Part shown: positions 31,288 to 42,551 of the stretch, in pieces
Position numbering within the stretch: the stretch's first letter is position 1
How the letters are laid out: each line of letters begins with the position of its first letter
Source: [Actinomadura] parvosata subsp. kistnae
GTDB lineage: Bacteria; Actinomycetota; Actinomycetes; Streptosporangiales; Streptosporangiaceae
Assembly: GCF_900323885.1 (NCBI RefSeq)
Contig: NZ_OOHJ01000015.1
Location: 992,001 to 1,056,000, forward strand
Reading direction: 5' to 3'
DNA: 64,000 bases
Made by a program: the position numbers and the translations under genes
Notes under the pieces: generated by a model
Told to the model about the DNA's origin: nothing
What the model saw: the letters and a program-made list of their open reading frames with translations, nothing else
The model's database searches: none

Positions 31288-32490
31288 TCAGCCGCGCTCG
31301 GGCACCCGACCGGACGGGTCGTCGCGGTCGGACGGATGGTCGTCCCGAGCGGGGGGCTCGTCGCGGTCGGAGGGCTCGGGTGAGGGCGAGGGTGGTGGTG
31401 GGGCTTCGGCGGTGGGGTCGTGGCCTGGGGGGAGGGCCGGTGGTTGGTGGCGTAGCTCCGGGAGGGCCCGGTAGATGACCGCCGCCACCGGTACGGCCAC
31501 GGCGGCGCCCGCGATGCCCGCCAGGATGCCGCCCACCGACAGCACGAGGATGATGGCCAGCGGATGGAAGTTGAGCGCCCGGCCCACGATCAGCGGCTGC
31601 AGCACGTGGTTTTCGAGCTGCTGCTCCACGATGAGGATGCCGAGGAAGATCAGGGCGTAGACGAGGCCCTTGGCGCCCAGCGTGACGAGGGTGGCGATGG
31701 TGCCGGCGAAGAAGATGCCGACGATCGGGATGAAGCTGGCGAAGAAGATGAGCACGGCCAGCGGCGCCCACAGCGGCACGCCCATGCCGGCCAGCACGAT
31801 GCCCATGATGAGGCCGTGCACGGCGGCCACCGCGACGGTGCCCTGCACGTAGTGGGAGAGCGTGGCCCACGCGGCCCGGCCGGCCCGGTCGACGCGCGGC
31901 GCCACCCCGCCGAACGCCTTGAGGAACCAGCCCCAGATGCGGTCGCCGTCTTTGAGCAGAAAGAACGTCACGAACAGGAGCAGCACGATGGACGCGAGCA
32001 CCTCGACGGCCACCGCCCCGGCGGACAGCACGGTGCCGGTGATGGCGGTGCGCTGCGCGTTGAGCATGGCGGCGATCTCGTCGACGTAGCCGGTGATCTG
32101 GGTCTGCTCCAGGTGCAGCGGGCCCTGGATCAGCCACTCCTGCACGGACCGGGCGGTCTCCTGGACCTGCTCGACGAGGTTGGGGAACTCTTCGCCGGCG
32201 CGCGCCCCGACCAGCCACCCGGTGCCGCCGAGCACGGCCAGGGCCACCAGCATGGTGATCCAGGTGGCGTAGATGGGCCGCATGCCGGCGCCCCGCAGGG
32301 CGTTGGTCAGCGGGAACAGCAGCGCGGTCAACAGGAGCGCGATCGCCACGGGCAACGCCACGAACGCCAGGCGGGCGATCGCCTGGACGATGAAGTAGAC
32401 GACCACGCCGACGAGGATCAGGCACCCACTCCACGCGGCCATTCTGGCCAGCACGGGCGGCACGAGCTTGGTTGGGCGGTCGGAAAGCAC
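31288..32490 (-). CDS. AI-2E family transporter
   Basis: A membrane protein of about 400 residues with eight predicted helices and the family's central signature region (VLLLFVTFFLLKDGDRIWGW, GGVAPRVDRAGRAAWATLSHYVQG, GLIMGIVLAGMGVPLWAPLAVLIFFASFIPIVG). The last helices (LAIILVLSVGGILAGIAGAAVAVPVAAVIYRAL) lead to a long acidic/Pro-Asp tail (SPSPEPSDRDEPPARDDHPSDRDD). Family members export autoinducer-2 or act as Na+/H+ antiporters, so the cargo is open. GTG 32490 fits the expected family start (MLSDRPTKLVPPVL), but no Shine-Dalgarno sequence is evident. It is divergent from the DUF6351 gene across a 240-base gap. Confidence 0.8.
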   Translation of the reverse strand: MLSDRPTKLVPPVLARMAAWSGCLILVGVVVYFIVQAIARLAFVALPVAIALLLTALLFPLTNALRGAGMRPIYATWITMLVALAVLGGTGWLVGARAGEEFPNLVEQVQETARSVQEWLIQGPLHLEQTQITGYVDEIAAMLNAQRTAITGTVLSAGAVAVEVLASIVLLLFVTFFLLKDGDRIWGWFLKAFGGVAPRVDRAGRAAWATLSHYVQGTVAVAAVHGLIMGIVLAGMGVPLWAPLAVLIFFASFIPIVGIFFAGTIATLVTLGAKGLVYALIFLGILIVEQQLENHVLQPLIVGRALNFHPLAIILVLSVGGILAGIAGAAVAVPVAAVIYRALPELRHQPPALPPGHDPTAEAPPPPSPSPEPSDRDEPPARDDHPSDRDDPSGRVPERG

Positions 32491-32606
32491 GTGTTCAAGA
32501 CTGGCACGTCCGGGCTCCGGATGCGCGCGGATATCGGGCCGGCAGCTCAGAGCGTAACGAAGCAGCAGAACGCCCGGGCCGCGCCACCGCGCCAAGCCAA
32601 GCCAAC

Positions 32607-32681
32607 GCCAAGCCCGGACGAGCCAAGCCCGGACGAGCCAACGCCGGGCGAGCCAACGGCGGGCGAGCCAAAGCCGGGCGA
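32607..32681. repeat. Five tandem 15-bp repeats
   Basis: Units start at 32607, 32622, 32637, 32652 and 32667, each close to GCCAAGCCCGGACGA. They fill the gap between the AI-2E transporter and DUF6351 genes and lie upstream of the likely promoter of the latter. Confidence 0.85.
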
Positions 32682-32730
32682 ACACCTCGGAGATCGGGCC
32701 TGGGCAAGGCGAGGGGTGCGTGTCACCGTC

Positions 32731-34890
32731 ATGGTCATGAAGGCTGTGGTGGTCCTCACCGTGCTGGCGTCGCTCGTCGCCGCCCCCGCCCCCGCGTACG
32801 CCTCCCGCGCCCCCCTGACGCTGGAGGTCCTGTCCAGCCGCCCCGACCAGGTGACCGGCGGTGACGCCCTGATCAGGGTCCGTGGAGGGGACGGCGCCCG
32901 GGTCAGGGTGCTGCGCGGCGGCGAGGACGTGACGGCGGCCTTCAAGCGGACCGGGAACGGCCTGACCGGCCTGGTGACCGGCCTGGCGGTCGGCGAGAAC
33001 ACGATCACCGCCACGGCCCGCCGGCACCGCACAACGCTGGAACTGCGGAACCACCCCATCGAGGGCCCGGTCTTCTCGGGCCCGCACCAGTACCCGTTCC
33101 TGTGCAAGACCGAGCGCTCCGGCCTGGGCCCGCCGGTCGTGGACAACCAGGACGGGCAGGGCATGCGCGTCGTGGGCGGCTGGAGCAGGGACTGCTTCGC
33201 CCCGACGGTGACGGACCGCCTCTACCGCTCCACGGACGGCGCGTACAAGCCGATGCCCGCGCAGGGCCGCCCCGCCGACCTGGCCACGACGACGACGCTG
33301 GACGGCCGTACGGTCGACTTCGTGGTGCGCAGGGAGCGCGGCGTCATCAACCGGTTCCTGTACTCGATCGCCCTGCTGGAGGACGGCTGGAACGGCAGGG
33401 CGATCTACCGTTTCGACGGCGGCGTGGGCATCGGCCACGACCAGGGCACCTTGGGGAGCAGCGCCCTCGACCCGTACGGGCTGGGCAAGGGCTACGCGAT
33501 CCTGCACTCCTCGGGCACCCGCACCTCGGTGCACTACAACCTGATCCTGGGCGGCGAGACGGCGCTGATGGTCAAGGAGCGTTTCGTGGAGCAGCACGGC
33601 CTGCCGCTGTACACGGTGGGCGTGGGCGGCTCGGGCGGCGCGATCCAGCAGTACATCTACGGTCAGAACCACGGCGACCGGGTGATCGACGCCGCGATCC
33701 CGCAGTACTCGTACCCGGACATGGTGACCCAGACGATCCACGTGGGCGACTGCGAGCTGCTCGAACGCTACATGGACCACAACCCGCGCTGGGCGCGCTG
33801 GGACGACCGCACGGCCCTGATCGGCATGAACGCCAGCGACACGGTCGCGAACCCGTACACCGGCCGGCCGGGCTCGGACGAGTGCGTGAACGGCTGGCGC
33901 GGCCTGACCCCGCTGACCATGAACCCGCTGTGGACGAGCGACAACGACCCGGAGTGGGAGCGCATGGACCCGCCGGGCGTCAAGGACACCGTCCAGTGGA
34001 CGCACTGGGACGACGTGCGCAACGTCTACGGGGTGGACGAGCGCGGCTACGCCCGTTCGACGTGGGACAACGTGGGCGTCCAGTACGGGCTCAGGGCGCT
34101 GGCGGACGGGACGATCACGCCGGAGGAGTTCCTCGACCTCAACGCCCGGGTGGGCTCGTGGAAGGAGGCGGCCGACATGGTGCGGGAGGGCTGCCCGTTC
34201 GTGCCGTCCGCCTGCCCGGCCGACTTCGACCCGTGGAGCGCCCGCAACGCGAGCCTGAGCGGCGATCCGGCCCCGAGGCGCGCGGGCGGCCCTGAGGCGA
34301 TCAGGAACGTGCGGCGCAGCGGCCTGGTGTTCGGCGGCGACATCGACATCCCGGTCATCGACTGGCGGCACTACCTGGAGGAGCGGCTCGACATGCACAA
34401 CGCGCACCAGTCGTTCGCCTCCAGGAAGCGCATGCTGGACCATGACGGCCGGGCGGGCAACCAGGTCATCTGGTTCACCGACGCGCGTCCTGACGGGCCG
34501 GCGTTCGACCAGACGCCGGAGGCGCTGCGGGTGATCGACGAGTGGATGGCCAATATCCGGAAATATCCGGCGCGCGGCGTGGTCGGCAACAAGCCGCCCC
34601 AAGCCGTGGACCGCTGCTTCGCCACCGACGGCACCGAGATCGCGGCCGGCCCGCACGTCTGGGACGGCATCCTCGACCGCCGCACCCCCGGCCCGTGCAC
34701 TCAGCGCTTCCCCCTCTACGGAACCTCCCGCACGGTGGCGGGCGGCCCCATCGAGGGCGGCGTCTACAAGTGCCGCCTCCAGCCGGTCGAGCGGGCCCTC
34801 GCCAAGGGCCTGTACGGCACGTGGCGCCCGACCCCGGACGAGCGGGCCAGGCTGAAGCAGATCTTCCCCACCGGAGTGTGCGATTACTGA
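32731..34890 (+). CDS. Secreted DUF6351 protein with tannase/esterase-like nucleophile motif
   Basis: A 719-residue exported protein. MVMKAVVVLTVLASLVAAPAPAYA is a signal peptide. The first 100 mature residues form a beta domain (LTLEVLSSRPDQVTGGDALIRVRGG), then a large DUF6351 domain. GVGGSGGAIQQY (about residues 295-306) has the GxSGG form of an alpha/beta-hydrolase nucleophile as in tannases and feruloyl esterases, and ten or so cysteines suggest disulfides. The substrate is unknown; the family is poorly studied. ATG 32731 (or 32737) is preferred since GAGGGG lies 14 bases upstream; GTG 32716 is a further option. The open frame to the left passes through the tandem repeats and is not coding. 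Confidence 0.75.
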   Translation: MVMKAVVVLTVLASLVAAPAPAYASRAPLTLEVLSSRPDQVTGGDALIRVRGGDGARVRVLRGGEDVTAAFKRTGNGLTGLVTGLAVGENTITATARRHRTTLELRNHPIEGPVFSGPHQYPFLCKTERSGLGPPVVDNQDGQGMRVVGGWSRDCFAPTVTDRLYRSTDGAYKPMPAQGRPADLATTTTLDGRTVDFVVRRERGVINRFLYSIALLEDGWNGRAIYRFDGGVGIGHDQGTLGSSALDPYGLGKGYAILHSSGTRTSVHYNLILGGETALMVKERFVEQHGLPLYTVGVGGSGGAIQQYIYGQNHGDRVIDAAIPQYSYPDMVTQTIHVGDCELLERYMDHNPRWARWDDRTALIGMNASDTVANPYTGRPGSDECVNGWRGLTPLTMNPLWTSDNDPEWERMDPPGVKDTVQWTHWDDVRNVYGVDERGYARSTWDNVGVQYGLRALADGTITPEEFLDLNARVGSWKEAADMVREGCPFVPSACPADFDPWSARNASLSGDPAPRRAGGPEAIRNVRRSGLVFGGDIDIPVIDWRHYLEERLDMHNAHQSFASRKRMLDHDGRAGNQVIWFTDARPDGPAFDQTPEALRVIDEWMANIRKYPARGVVGNKPPQAVDRCFATDGTEIAAGPHVWDGILDRRTPGPCTQRFPLYGTSRTVAGGPIEGGVYKCRLQPVERALAKGLYGTWRPTPDERARLKQIFPTGVCDY

Positions 34891-34903
34891 CGCGACACAG
34901 GAG

Positions 34904-36145
34904 TTACTGACGCTCCTCGACGAGCGGCAGCTCCCGCATCGTCCGCATGGGCGAGGTGAACACCCACAGGAACGCCACGCAGGCCCCCACGGCACCGACC
35001 ACCAGCGTGGCCCTGACGCCGATCATCTCGCCCAGCACGCCCCCGAGCAGCCCGCCCAGCGGCATCGTCCCCCATACGAGGAAGCGCATGGTGGCGTTCA
35101 TCCGGCCGAGCAGCGCCTCGGGCGTGGCGGCCTGGCGGAAGCTGAGCTGGGTGACGTTGTAGATGACGACCCCCGCCCCGTTGCAGAACTCGTAGACGAC
35201 GACCAGCCCGAGCCGCCAGTCGGCCGCCACCCACGGCAGCAGGAACGTCAGGGGGGCGGGGACCACGATGGCCAGCCACATCGTCGGCCCCTGCCCCAGC
35301 CACCGCGCCACGCGCGCGTTGAGCAGCGCGCCGGCGAAGCCGCCGAGCCCGGCCGCGGACATGAGCAGGCCGATGGTGCCCGCGCTCACGGCCAGCTCCC
35401 TGGCCAGCAGCAGCAGGATCATCGGGTGGACGATCGCGCCGAACAGGTTCGCGGTGCCGGTGCAGCCGGCGATGCGGCGCAGCAGCCGGTGCCCGAACAC
35501 GAACCGGACGCCCTCCGCGATCTCCTTGCCCAGGTGGGTGCGCGGCCGCTCCTGGCGGGTCTCGCGCTTGCGGATGGTGCCCAGGCACAGCGCCGACCAG
35601 GCGTACCCGAACACGGTGACGACCAGCGCGAACGGTGCGGTGAGGAACTGGATCAGGTAGCCGCCGACGCTGGGCCCGCCGAGCTGCGCCACCGTCCGCA
35701 CGACCTCCAGCGTGGAGTTGCCCTCGACCAGCCGCTCGCGTCCGACGAGGTGCGGCAGGTAGCTCTGGTACGCGGCGTCGAAGAACACGGTGAACACGCC
35801 GAGCACCAGCGCCACGGCGTAGAGCTGGTAGATCGTCAGCACGCCGGCCCACCAGGCCAGCGGCACGGAGGCCAGCGCGAGCGCCCGCGCCCAGTCGCTG
35901 ACCACCATCACGGACCGCTTGCGCCGCCGGTCGACGATCGCGCCGGCGGGCAGCCCGATGACCACGAACGCGAGTGTCTCGCACGCTGTGAGCAGCCCCA
36001 GCTCGAACGGCGAGGCGTGCAGGGCGGTGACCGCGACCAGGGGCAGGGCCAGGAACAGGAGCTGGGTGCCCACCTGGCTGGCGCTGTCGGCCAGGAAGAG
36101 GCCGCGGAAGTCGTGCTCGCGTAAGAGGCCCACGACCGGCAGCAT
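34904..36145 (-). CDS. MFS transporter
   Basis: A 413-residue major facilitator permease of the DHA3/MFS_3 type with twelve helices. ADSASQVGTQLLFLALPLVA begins helix 1, GLPAGAIVDRRRKRSVMVVSD is the signature loop 2-3, and VFFDAAYQSYLPHLVGRERLVEGNS is the typical helix 4-5 segment. LLMSAAGLGGFAGALLNAR and LGRMNATMRFLVWGTMPLGG mark the second half. It likely exports a drug or metabolite. ATG 36145 is chosen because the frame further left runs over the divergent regulator gene. The 45-base gap to the regulator holds a palindrome, so that regulator probably represses this pump. Confidence 0.85.
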   Translation of the reverse strand: MLPVVGLLREHDFRGLFLADSASQVGTQLLFLALPLVAVTALHASPFELGLLTACETLAFVVIGLPAGAIVDRRRKRSVMVVSDWARALALASVPLAWWAGVLTIYQLYAVALVLGVFTVFFDAAYQSYLPHLVGRERLVEGNSTLEVVRTVAQLGGPSVGGYLIQFLTAPFALVVTVFGYAWSALCLGTIRKRETRQERPRTHLGKEIAEGVRFVFGHRLLRRIAGCTGTANLFGAIVHPMILLLLARELAVSAGTIGLLMSAAGLGGFAGALLNARVARWLGQGPTMWLAIVVPAPLTFLLPWVAADWRLGLVVVYEFCNGAGVVIYNVTQLSFRQAATPEALLGRMNATMRFLVWGTMPLGGLLGGVLGEMIGVRATLVVGAVGACVAFLWVFTSPMRTMRELPLVEERQ

Positions 36146-36167
36146 CCCGCACCGATTGGGAAATTTC

Positions 36168-36175
36168 AACCGGTT
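36168..36175. promoter_or_regulatory. Palindrome between divergent MFS and wHTH genes
   Basis: AACCGGTT is an 8-bp palindrome in a short AT-rich gap (AATTTCAACCGGTTATAGG) separating the two start codons. TTATAG to its right resembles a -10. It is the natural operator candidate. Confidence 0.45.
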
Positions 36176-36190
36176 ATAGGCTGACCTGCC

Positions 36191-36721
36191 ATGGGCACCA
36201 AACGCCGCCCCGCCACGGAGGCCGAGGCTCGCGCGCTGGCCTCCGCCGTGCGGCTGCGCATCCTGCGTCTCTGTCTCGACCAGGCGCTGACCAACAAGGA
36301 GATCGCCGACCGCCTCGGCGCCAACCCCGCCACGATCCTGCACCACGTACGCAAGCTGGTCGAGACCGAGTTCCTGGTGGCCGAGCCGAGCCGGCCGGGC
36401 CCGCGCGGGTCCACCGAGATCCCCTACCGGGCCACCGGCAAGTCGTGGGACATGGACGTGCGGGAGAGCGGCGTGCCCGGCGGGCGGGCCGCCATGCTCG
36501 ACGCCTTCCTGGAGGAGGTGCGGCTCGTGGACCTGGAGGAGGTCAGCTTCACCAGGCTCGGGCTCAGGCTCACCCCCGAAGGCCGCGCCGAGCTGCTCGA
36601 ACGGCTGCAGGAGGTGTTCGAGGAGTTCCGCGTGCGGCAGCCGCCGCCGGACGGGAAGGCGTACTCGCTGTTCTTCGCCCTGCACAGAGACGTCAGCAGA
36701 GACATCAGCAGGGACACGTGA
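36191..36721 (+). CDS. Winged-helix (ArsR/HTH_20-type) regulator
   Basis: A 176-residue transcription factor. VRLRILRLCLDQALTNKEIADRLGANPATILHHVRKLVETEFLVAEPS is a canonical helix-turn-helix, and GSTEIPYRATGKSWDMDV completes the wing. The C-terminal half (VRLVDLEEVSFTRLGLRLTPEGRAELLERLQEVFEEF) is a dimer/ligand domain. The tail SRDISRDT is a duplicated motif. ATG 36191 is clear. It is divergent from the MFS gene and probably controls it and itself. A perfect hairpin follows its stop. Confidence 0.85.
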   Translation: MGTKRRPATEAEARALASAVRLRILRLCLDQALTNKEIADRLGANPATILHHVRKLVETEFLVAEPSRPGPRGSTEIPYRATGKSWDMDVRESGVPGGRAAMLDAFLEEVRLVDLEEVSFTRLGLRLTPEGRAELLERLQEVFEEFRVRQPPPDGKAYSLFFALHRDVSRDISRDT

Positions 36722-36747
36722 GTGCCGGGCCCGCAGGCCCGGCACTC
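36720..36747. terminator. Bidirectional terminator between wHTH gene and valS
   Basis: GAGTGCCGGGCC (36720-36731) and GGCCCGGCACTC (36736-36747) form a perfect 12-bp stem with a 4-base loop in the 35-base gap between two convergent stops. Confidence 0.85.
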
Positions 36748-36756
36748 AGAACGCGC

Positions 36757-39270
36757 TCAGCCCAGATGGACGTCGACCTTGAGCGTGTCACCGTGGTCGA
36801 GCACGAACTCCTCGACGTTGCCCGCCGCGCACAGATCGTCCTGAGCCGCCCGCAGCAGCTCCACGTCGGGCGTCCACACGGTCAGCCGCGACACCTCGGC
36901 CCGCATCGACAGCTTGGCCTCGGACTTGGCCTTGCGCACCTGCCCGAGCACCTCGGAGGCCACGGCGAGCACGGCCGGGTCGCCCGCGCCCCGCTCCACC
37001 GACGGCCAGGAGGTGCGGTGCACGGAGCCGTCGCGCCACCACGACCACACCTCCTCGGTCACGAACGGCAGGAACGGCGCGAACAGCCGCAGCAGCACGT
37101 CGAGCGCCTGCCGCAGCGCCGCGTGCGCCGAGGCGGAGGCGGCGCCGGACTCGTAGGCCCTGGCCTTGACCAGCTCCACGTAGTCGTCGCAGAACGCCCA
37201 GAAGAAGCGCTCCACGGCCTCCAGGGCGCGGGTGTGGTCGTAGGACTCGAACGCGTCGGTGGCCTCGCGCACGGCGTCGGACAGCGCCGCCAGCATGGCC
37301 AGGTCGAGCGGCTCGGTCACCTCGGCGGCGGACTCTTCCGCGGCCAGCCCCAGGACGAACTTGGAGGCGTTCAGGATCTTGATGGCCAGCCGCCGCCCGA
37401 CCTTGAGCTGCCCGGCGTCGAAGGCGGTGTCGACGCCGTAGCGGCCGTTGGCCGCCCAGTAGCGCACCGCGTCGGAGCCGTGCTGCTCCAGCAGGTCGAT
37501 CGGGGTGACGACGTTGCCCTTCGACTTGGACATCTTCTTGCGGTCGGGGTCGAGGATCCACCCCGAGATCGCCACGTCGCTCCACGGCAGCGTGCCGAAC
37601 TCGGCGTGCGACCTGACCACGGTCGAGAACAGCCAGGTGCGGATGATCTCGTGGCTCTGCGCCCGCAGGCTCATCGGGTAGACGTGCCGGAACAGCTCGT
37701 CGTCGGTGCCCCACCGGCCGGCGATCTGCGGGCTGAGCGACGAGGTGGCCCAGGTGTCCATGACGTCGGGGTCGGCCATGAACCCGCCGGGCACGCCGCG
37801 CTGCTCCTCGGTGTAGCCGGGCGGCACGTCGGAGGACGGGTCGACCGGCAGCATCTCCTCGGTGGGCAGGATCGGCGCGTCGTGGACGGGCTGTCCGGAC
37901 TCGTCGATCGGGTACCACACGGGGAACGGCACGCCGAAGAAGCGCTGCCGGGAGATCAGCCAGTCGCCGGTGAGCCCCTCGACCCAGTTGTCGTAGCGCA
38001 CCCGCATGTGCGGCGGGTGCCAGGTCAGCTCGCGCCCGCGCGCCAGCAGCCGCTCGCGCAGCTCCTCGTCGCGCCCGCCGTTGCGGATGTACCACTGGCG
38101 GGTGGTGACGATCTCGAGGGGCTTGTCGCCCTTCTCGTAGAACTTCACCGTGCGCTGCACGGGCCGGGGCTCGCCGTCGAGGTCGCCGGACTCGCGCAGC
38201 AGCTCCACGATGCGCTCGCGGGCGCTGTGCACGGTCTTGCCGGCCAGCTCTTTGTACGGCTCGGCGTCGACGCCCTCCGGCGGCTCGGGCAGCAGCCGCC
38301 CGTCCCAGCCGATCACGGGCCGGGTGGGCAGGTGCAGCTCCCGCCACCAGGTGACGTCGGTGAGGTCGCCGAACGTGCAGATCATCGCGATGCCGGTGCC
38401 CTTGTCGGGCTCGGCCAGGCGGTGCGCCAGCACCGGCACCTCGACGCCGAACAGCGGCGTGAGCACCGAGGTGCCGAACAGCTCCTTGTAGCGCTCGTCG
38501 TCGGGGTGGGCGACCAGCGCCACGCAGGCGGGGATGAGCTCGGGCCTGGTGGTCTCGATCCAGACCGGCCCCTTCTCGCCGTAGAAGGAGATCTTGTGGA
38601 AGGCGCCGGGCCACTCCCGGTCTTCGAGCTCGGCCTGGGCCACGGCGGTGCGGAAGGAGACGTCCCACAGCGTCGGGGCCTCGGCGAGGTAGGCCTCGCC
38701 GCGCAGCAGGTTGCGCAGGAACGCGCGCTGCGCCACGGCCTGTGCCTCGTCGCTGATGGTGGTGTAGAGCAGCGACCAGTCGACCGACAGGCCGATGCGC
38801 CGCCACATCTCCTCGTACGCCTGCTCGTCGATGGCGGTGAGCTTGTGGCACAGCTCCACGAAGTTGCGCCGGGAGATGGAGATCTCCCGCTTGCCCGGCT
38901 TGTCCGGGGGCACGAAGTCGGGGTCGTAGGGCAGCGACGGGTCGCAGCGCACGCCGTAGACGTTCTGGACACGGCGCTCGGTCGGCAGGCCGTTGTCGTC
39001 CCAGCCGATCGGGTAGAACACCGACTTGCCGAGCATGCGCTGGTAGCGGGCCATGATGTCGGTGTGCGTGTAGGAGAAGGCATGACCGACGTGCAGCGAA
39101 CCGGACACGGTCGGCGGGGGCGTGTCGATGGAGTAGACACGCTCGCGCGGCGCCGACCGGTCGAAGCGGTAGGTGCCCTCTTCCTCCCAGCGAGCTACCC
39201 ATACCTGCTCCAAGCCGTCAAGGGTCGGCTTTTGGGGCATGGATGGACGGCGTAGTCGCTGTTGAGTCAT
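36757..39270 (-). CDS. valS: Valyl-tRNA synthetase
   Basis: An 837-residue class I synthetase charging tRNA-Val. The Rossmann core shows the HIGH-type HVGH at residues 60-63 and KMSKS near residue 580. An editing domain lies between (ETTRPELIPACVALVAHP), and the anticodon-binding domain follows (LAIKILNASKFVLGL, FPFLP-like LFAPFLPFVTEEVWSWW). It lacks the long C-terminal coiled-coil of many ValS proteins, and its WDDNGLPTERRVQN is of the type found in a shorter actinobacterial/archaeal-like ValS branch. ATG 39270 is used, with ATG 39240 (MPQKPTLDG) as an alternative. It is divergent from a DUF4235 gene. Confidence 0.95.
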   Translation of the reverse strand: MTQQRLRRPSMPQKPTLDGLEQVWVARWEEEGTYRFDRSAPRERVYSIDTPPPTVSGSLHVGHAFSYTHTDIMARYQRMLGKSVFYPIGWDDNGLPTERRVQNVYGVRCDPSLPYDPDFVPPDKPGKREISISRRNFVELCHKLTAIDEQAYEEMWRRIGLSVDWSLLYTTISDEAQAVAQRAFLRNLLRGEAYLAEAPTLWDVSFRTAVAQAELEDREWPGAFHKISFYGEKGPVWIETTRPELIPACVALVAHPDDERYKELFGTSVLTPLFGVEVPVLAHRLAEPDKGTGIAMICTFGDLTDVTWWRELHLPTRPVIGWDGRLLPEPPEGVDAEPYKELAGKTVHSARERIVELLRESGDLDGEPRPVQRTVKFYEKGDKPLEIVTTRQWYIRNGGRDEELRERLLARGRELTWHPPHMRVRYDNWVEGLTGDWLISRQRFFGVPFPVWYPIDESGQPVHDAPILPTEEMLPVDPSSDVPPGYTEEQRGVPGGFMADPDVMDTWATSSLSPQIAGRWGTDDELFRHVYPMSLRAQSHEIIRTWLFSTVVRSHAEFGTLPWSDVAISGWILDPDRKKMSKSKGNVVTPIDLLEQHGSDAVRYWAANGRYGVDTAFDAGQLKVGRRLAIKILNASKFVLGLAAEESAAEVTEPLDLAMLAALSDAVREATDAFESYDHTRALEAVERFFWAFCDDYVELVKARAYESGAASASAHAALRQALDVLLRLFAPFLPFVTEEVWSWWRDGSVHRTSWPSVERGAGDPAVLAVASEVLGQVRKAKSEAKLSMRAEVSRLTVWTPDVELLRAAQDDLCAAGNVEEFVLDHGDTLKVDVHLG

Positions 39271-39564
39271 GCCTCCTTATGGTACGGCTTCGCAGGCCCG
39301 CAGGCGTTAGAGACTAGTGTTCGTTACAAAGGGGAAGGGAGATCGACATGGCGGAGGACAAGCCCGATATCGCCTGGCGTGTCGTGGGCGGCCTCGTGGG
39401 GCTGGTCACGGCGTGGGCGGCCAGGAAGATCCTCGGGTTCGCCTGGAAGAAGGCGACCGGCAAGGAGCCGCCCATCGACACCGAGTCGCCCGAGGTCAGC
39501 ATGGGCGAGGCGATCGGTTACGCCGTCGTCATGGGGGTCGGCATGTCGGTGGCGCAGATCGTGG

Positions 39565-40998
<1,434 letters not shown>

Positions 40999-41016
40999 CG
41001 CAGTCCTCCTATGGGG

Positions 41017-42551
41017 TCATGTGTCAGGAAAGCCGCCGAGAGCGCGGCTAACGGCGGCCACCACCGACTCAGGCCCCGCATGGGGGATGATCGCGGCGAT
41101 GTGGGAGTCGGGCCTGATGAGCCATGCCTCGTCCGGCCCGGCGCCGAGCCTCTCAGCGAGCGTGCCGGTCCCATCCATTTCCGCGAGCCCGCGTACGGCG
41201 AGCGGCGCCGGTATGACCTTGCCCAGGACCTGCACAAACAAACTCGAATCGCACATATCGCCCAGTAGGACGAGGAATCCCTCTCTGGTGTACTCCCGCA
41301 ACCTGCCTCCCGGCAGCGGCAGATCGGGCAGGATCACGCCGGGCGCGGGCGGGCACACGGCACCCTTCGGCGGCCGGCCCAGGAACGGCCGGGTCGGCTC
41401 GGGCGTGGTCAGCGGCGAGTCCACGTACCAGAACGGCTCGGCGAACCGCCCCGAGTCGACCTCCTCGATCCGCCCGCCCTCCAGCGCCGCGCGCCTGCGC
41501 ATGCGCTCCTCCACCGTCGTGGGGACGAGGAAGCGCATGGTGGCGGCGGTGACCTCCAGGTTCTCCAGCGCCGCCGCGTGCCGCTCCGTGTGGTACGACT
41601 CCAGCAGCCCCGGCCCCGCCCACCCGTTCAGCGCGAAGGCGAGCTTCCAGGCGGCGTTCTCGGCGTCCGGCACGCCCGAGTTGAGCCCGCGCGCCCCGAA
41701 CGGGGCCACCAGATGGGCGCAGTCGCCCGCCAGGAGGACGCGGCCGACCCGCATGCGGGAGGCGATGCGGGAGTGGAAGCGGTAGGTGCTGTGCCAGAGC
41801 AGCTCGTACGGCCGTTCACCTATGATTTGCCGGATTTTTCGGGAAATATCAGCTTCCGTGGGGATGAAGTCCGGCGCGATCTGCCAGTCGATCCGGTACG
41901 TGCCCCCGGGCACGGATGGATGAGCACCTGGCGCCCCGGGTTCCAGACCGGGTCGAAGTAGAAGCGCCGCTCGTTCTCCCAGCCGGGCAGGTCCGCCTTG
42001 ATGTCGCAGATGAGGAACTGGTCCTCGAACGAGTGCCCGGTGAACGAGACGCCCAGCGACGCCCGTACCGCCTGCGCCCTGGCCCCCGCGCAGACCAGCA
42101 CGTACGGCGCCCGCAGCAGCCGCTGCCCGCAGTGCACCGTCACCCCGGAGTCGTCCTGGTCCAGCCCCGTGACCTCGTGGCCCCAGCGCACCTCGACGAG
42201 CGGCTGCGCCGCGATGACCTCGTCGAGGATCTGCTCGGTGCGGGCCTGGGAGATGTTCACGCACGGCGGCAGCGGCCCCTCGCGCTCGAACGTCCAGGAG
42301 AACAGCTCGCGGTCGCGGTGGTAGGTGCGGGCCGTCGTCCAGGCCAGCCCCTCCTCCGCCACCTTGCCCGCGCCGGCGGCGGCCCAGATGTCGAGCACGT
42401 CGCGCTGCTGGCAGATCGACCGCGACCCGCCGCTCCCCCGCCCCGGCCGCCGGTCCAGCACCAGCACCTGCACGCCCCACCGGGCCAGCAGCAGCGCCGC
42501 GCTCTGCCCGACCGGCCCGGCCCCGACCACGATGACCTGCGGCTCGCTCAT
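41017..42551 (-). pseudogene. FAD-dependent aromatic monooxygenase (MhpA-like), frameshifted
   Basis: Two frames together give a 511-residue flavoprotein hydroxylase of the MhpA group. The first, from ATG 42551, has the FAD motif VIVVGAGPVGQSAALLLARWG and runs to RQVLIHPCPGA. The second resumes as GGTYRIDWQIAPDF and carries GRVLLAGDCAHLVAPFGARGLNSG, the second FAD motif. Relatives read HPQPGG.WRIDWQ here, so one missing base in the C run 41903-41907 (five Cs on the plus strand) explains the break. Its start overlaps the stop of the MBL hydrolase gene (ATGA), so both share an operon. The expected reaction is NADH-dependent ring hydroxylation of a phenolic acid. As written the protein is truncated. 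Confidence 0.82.

Noticed and set aside
31564..32730. Long plus-strand frame continuous with the DUF6351 gene
   Set aside because: It is antisense to the AI-2E transporter gene and crosses tandem repeats; the signal peptide at 32731 marks the real start.
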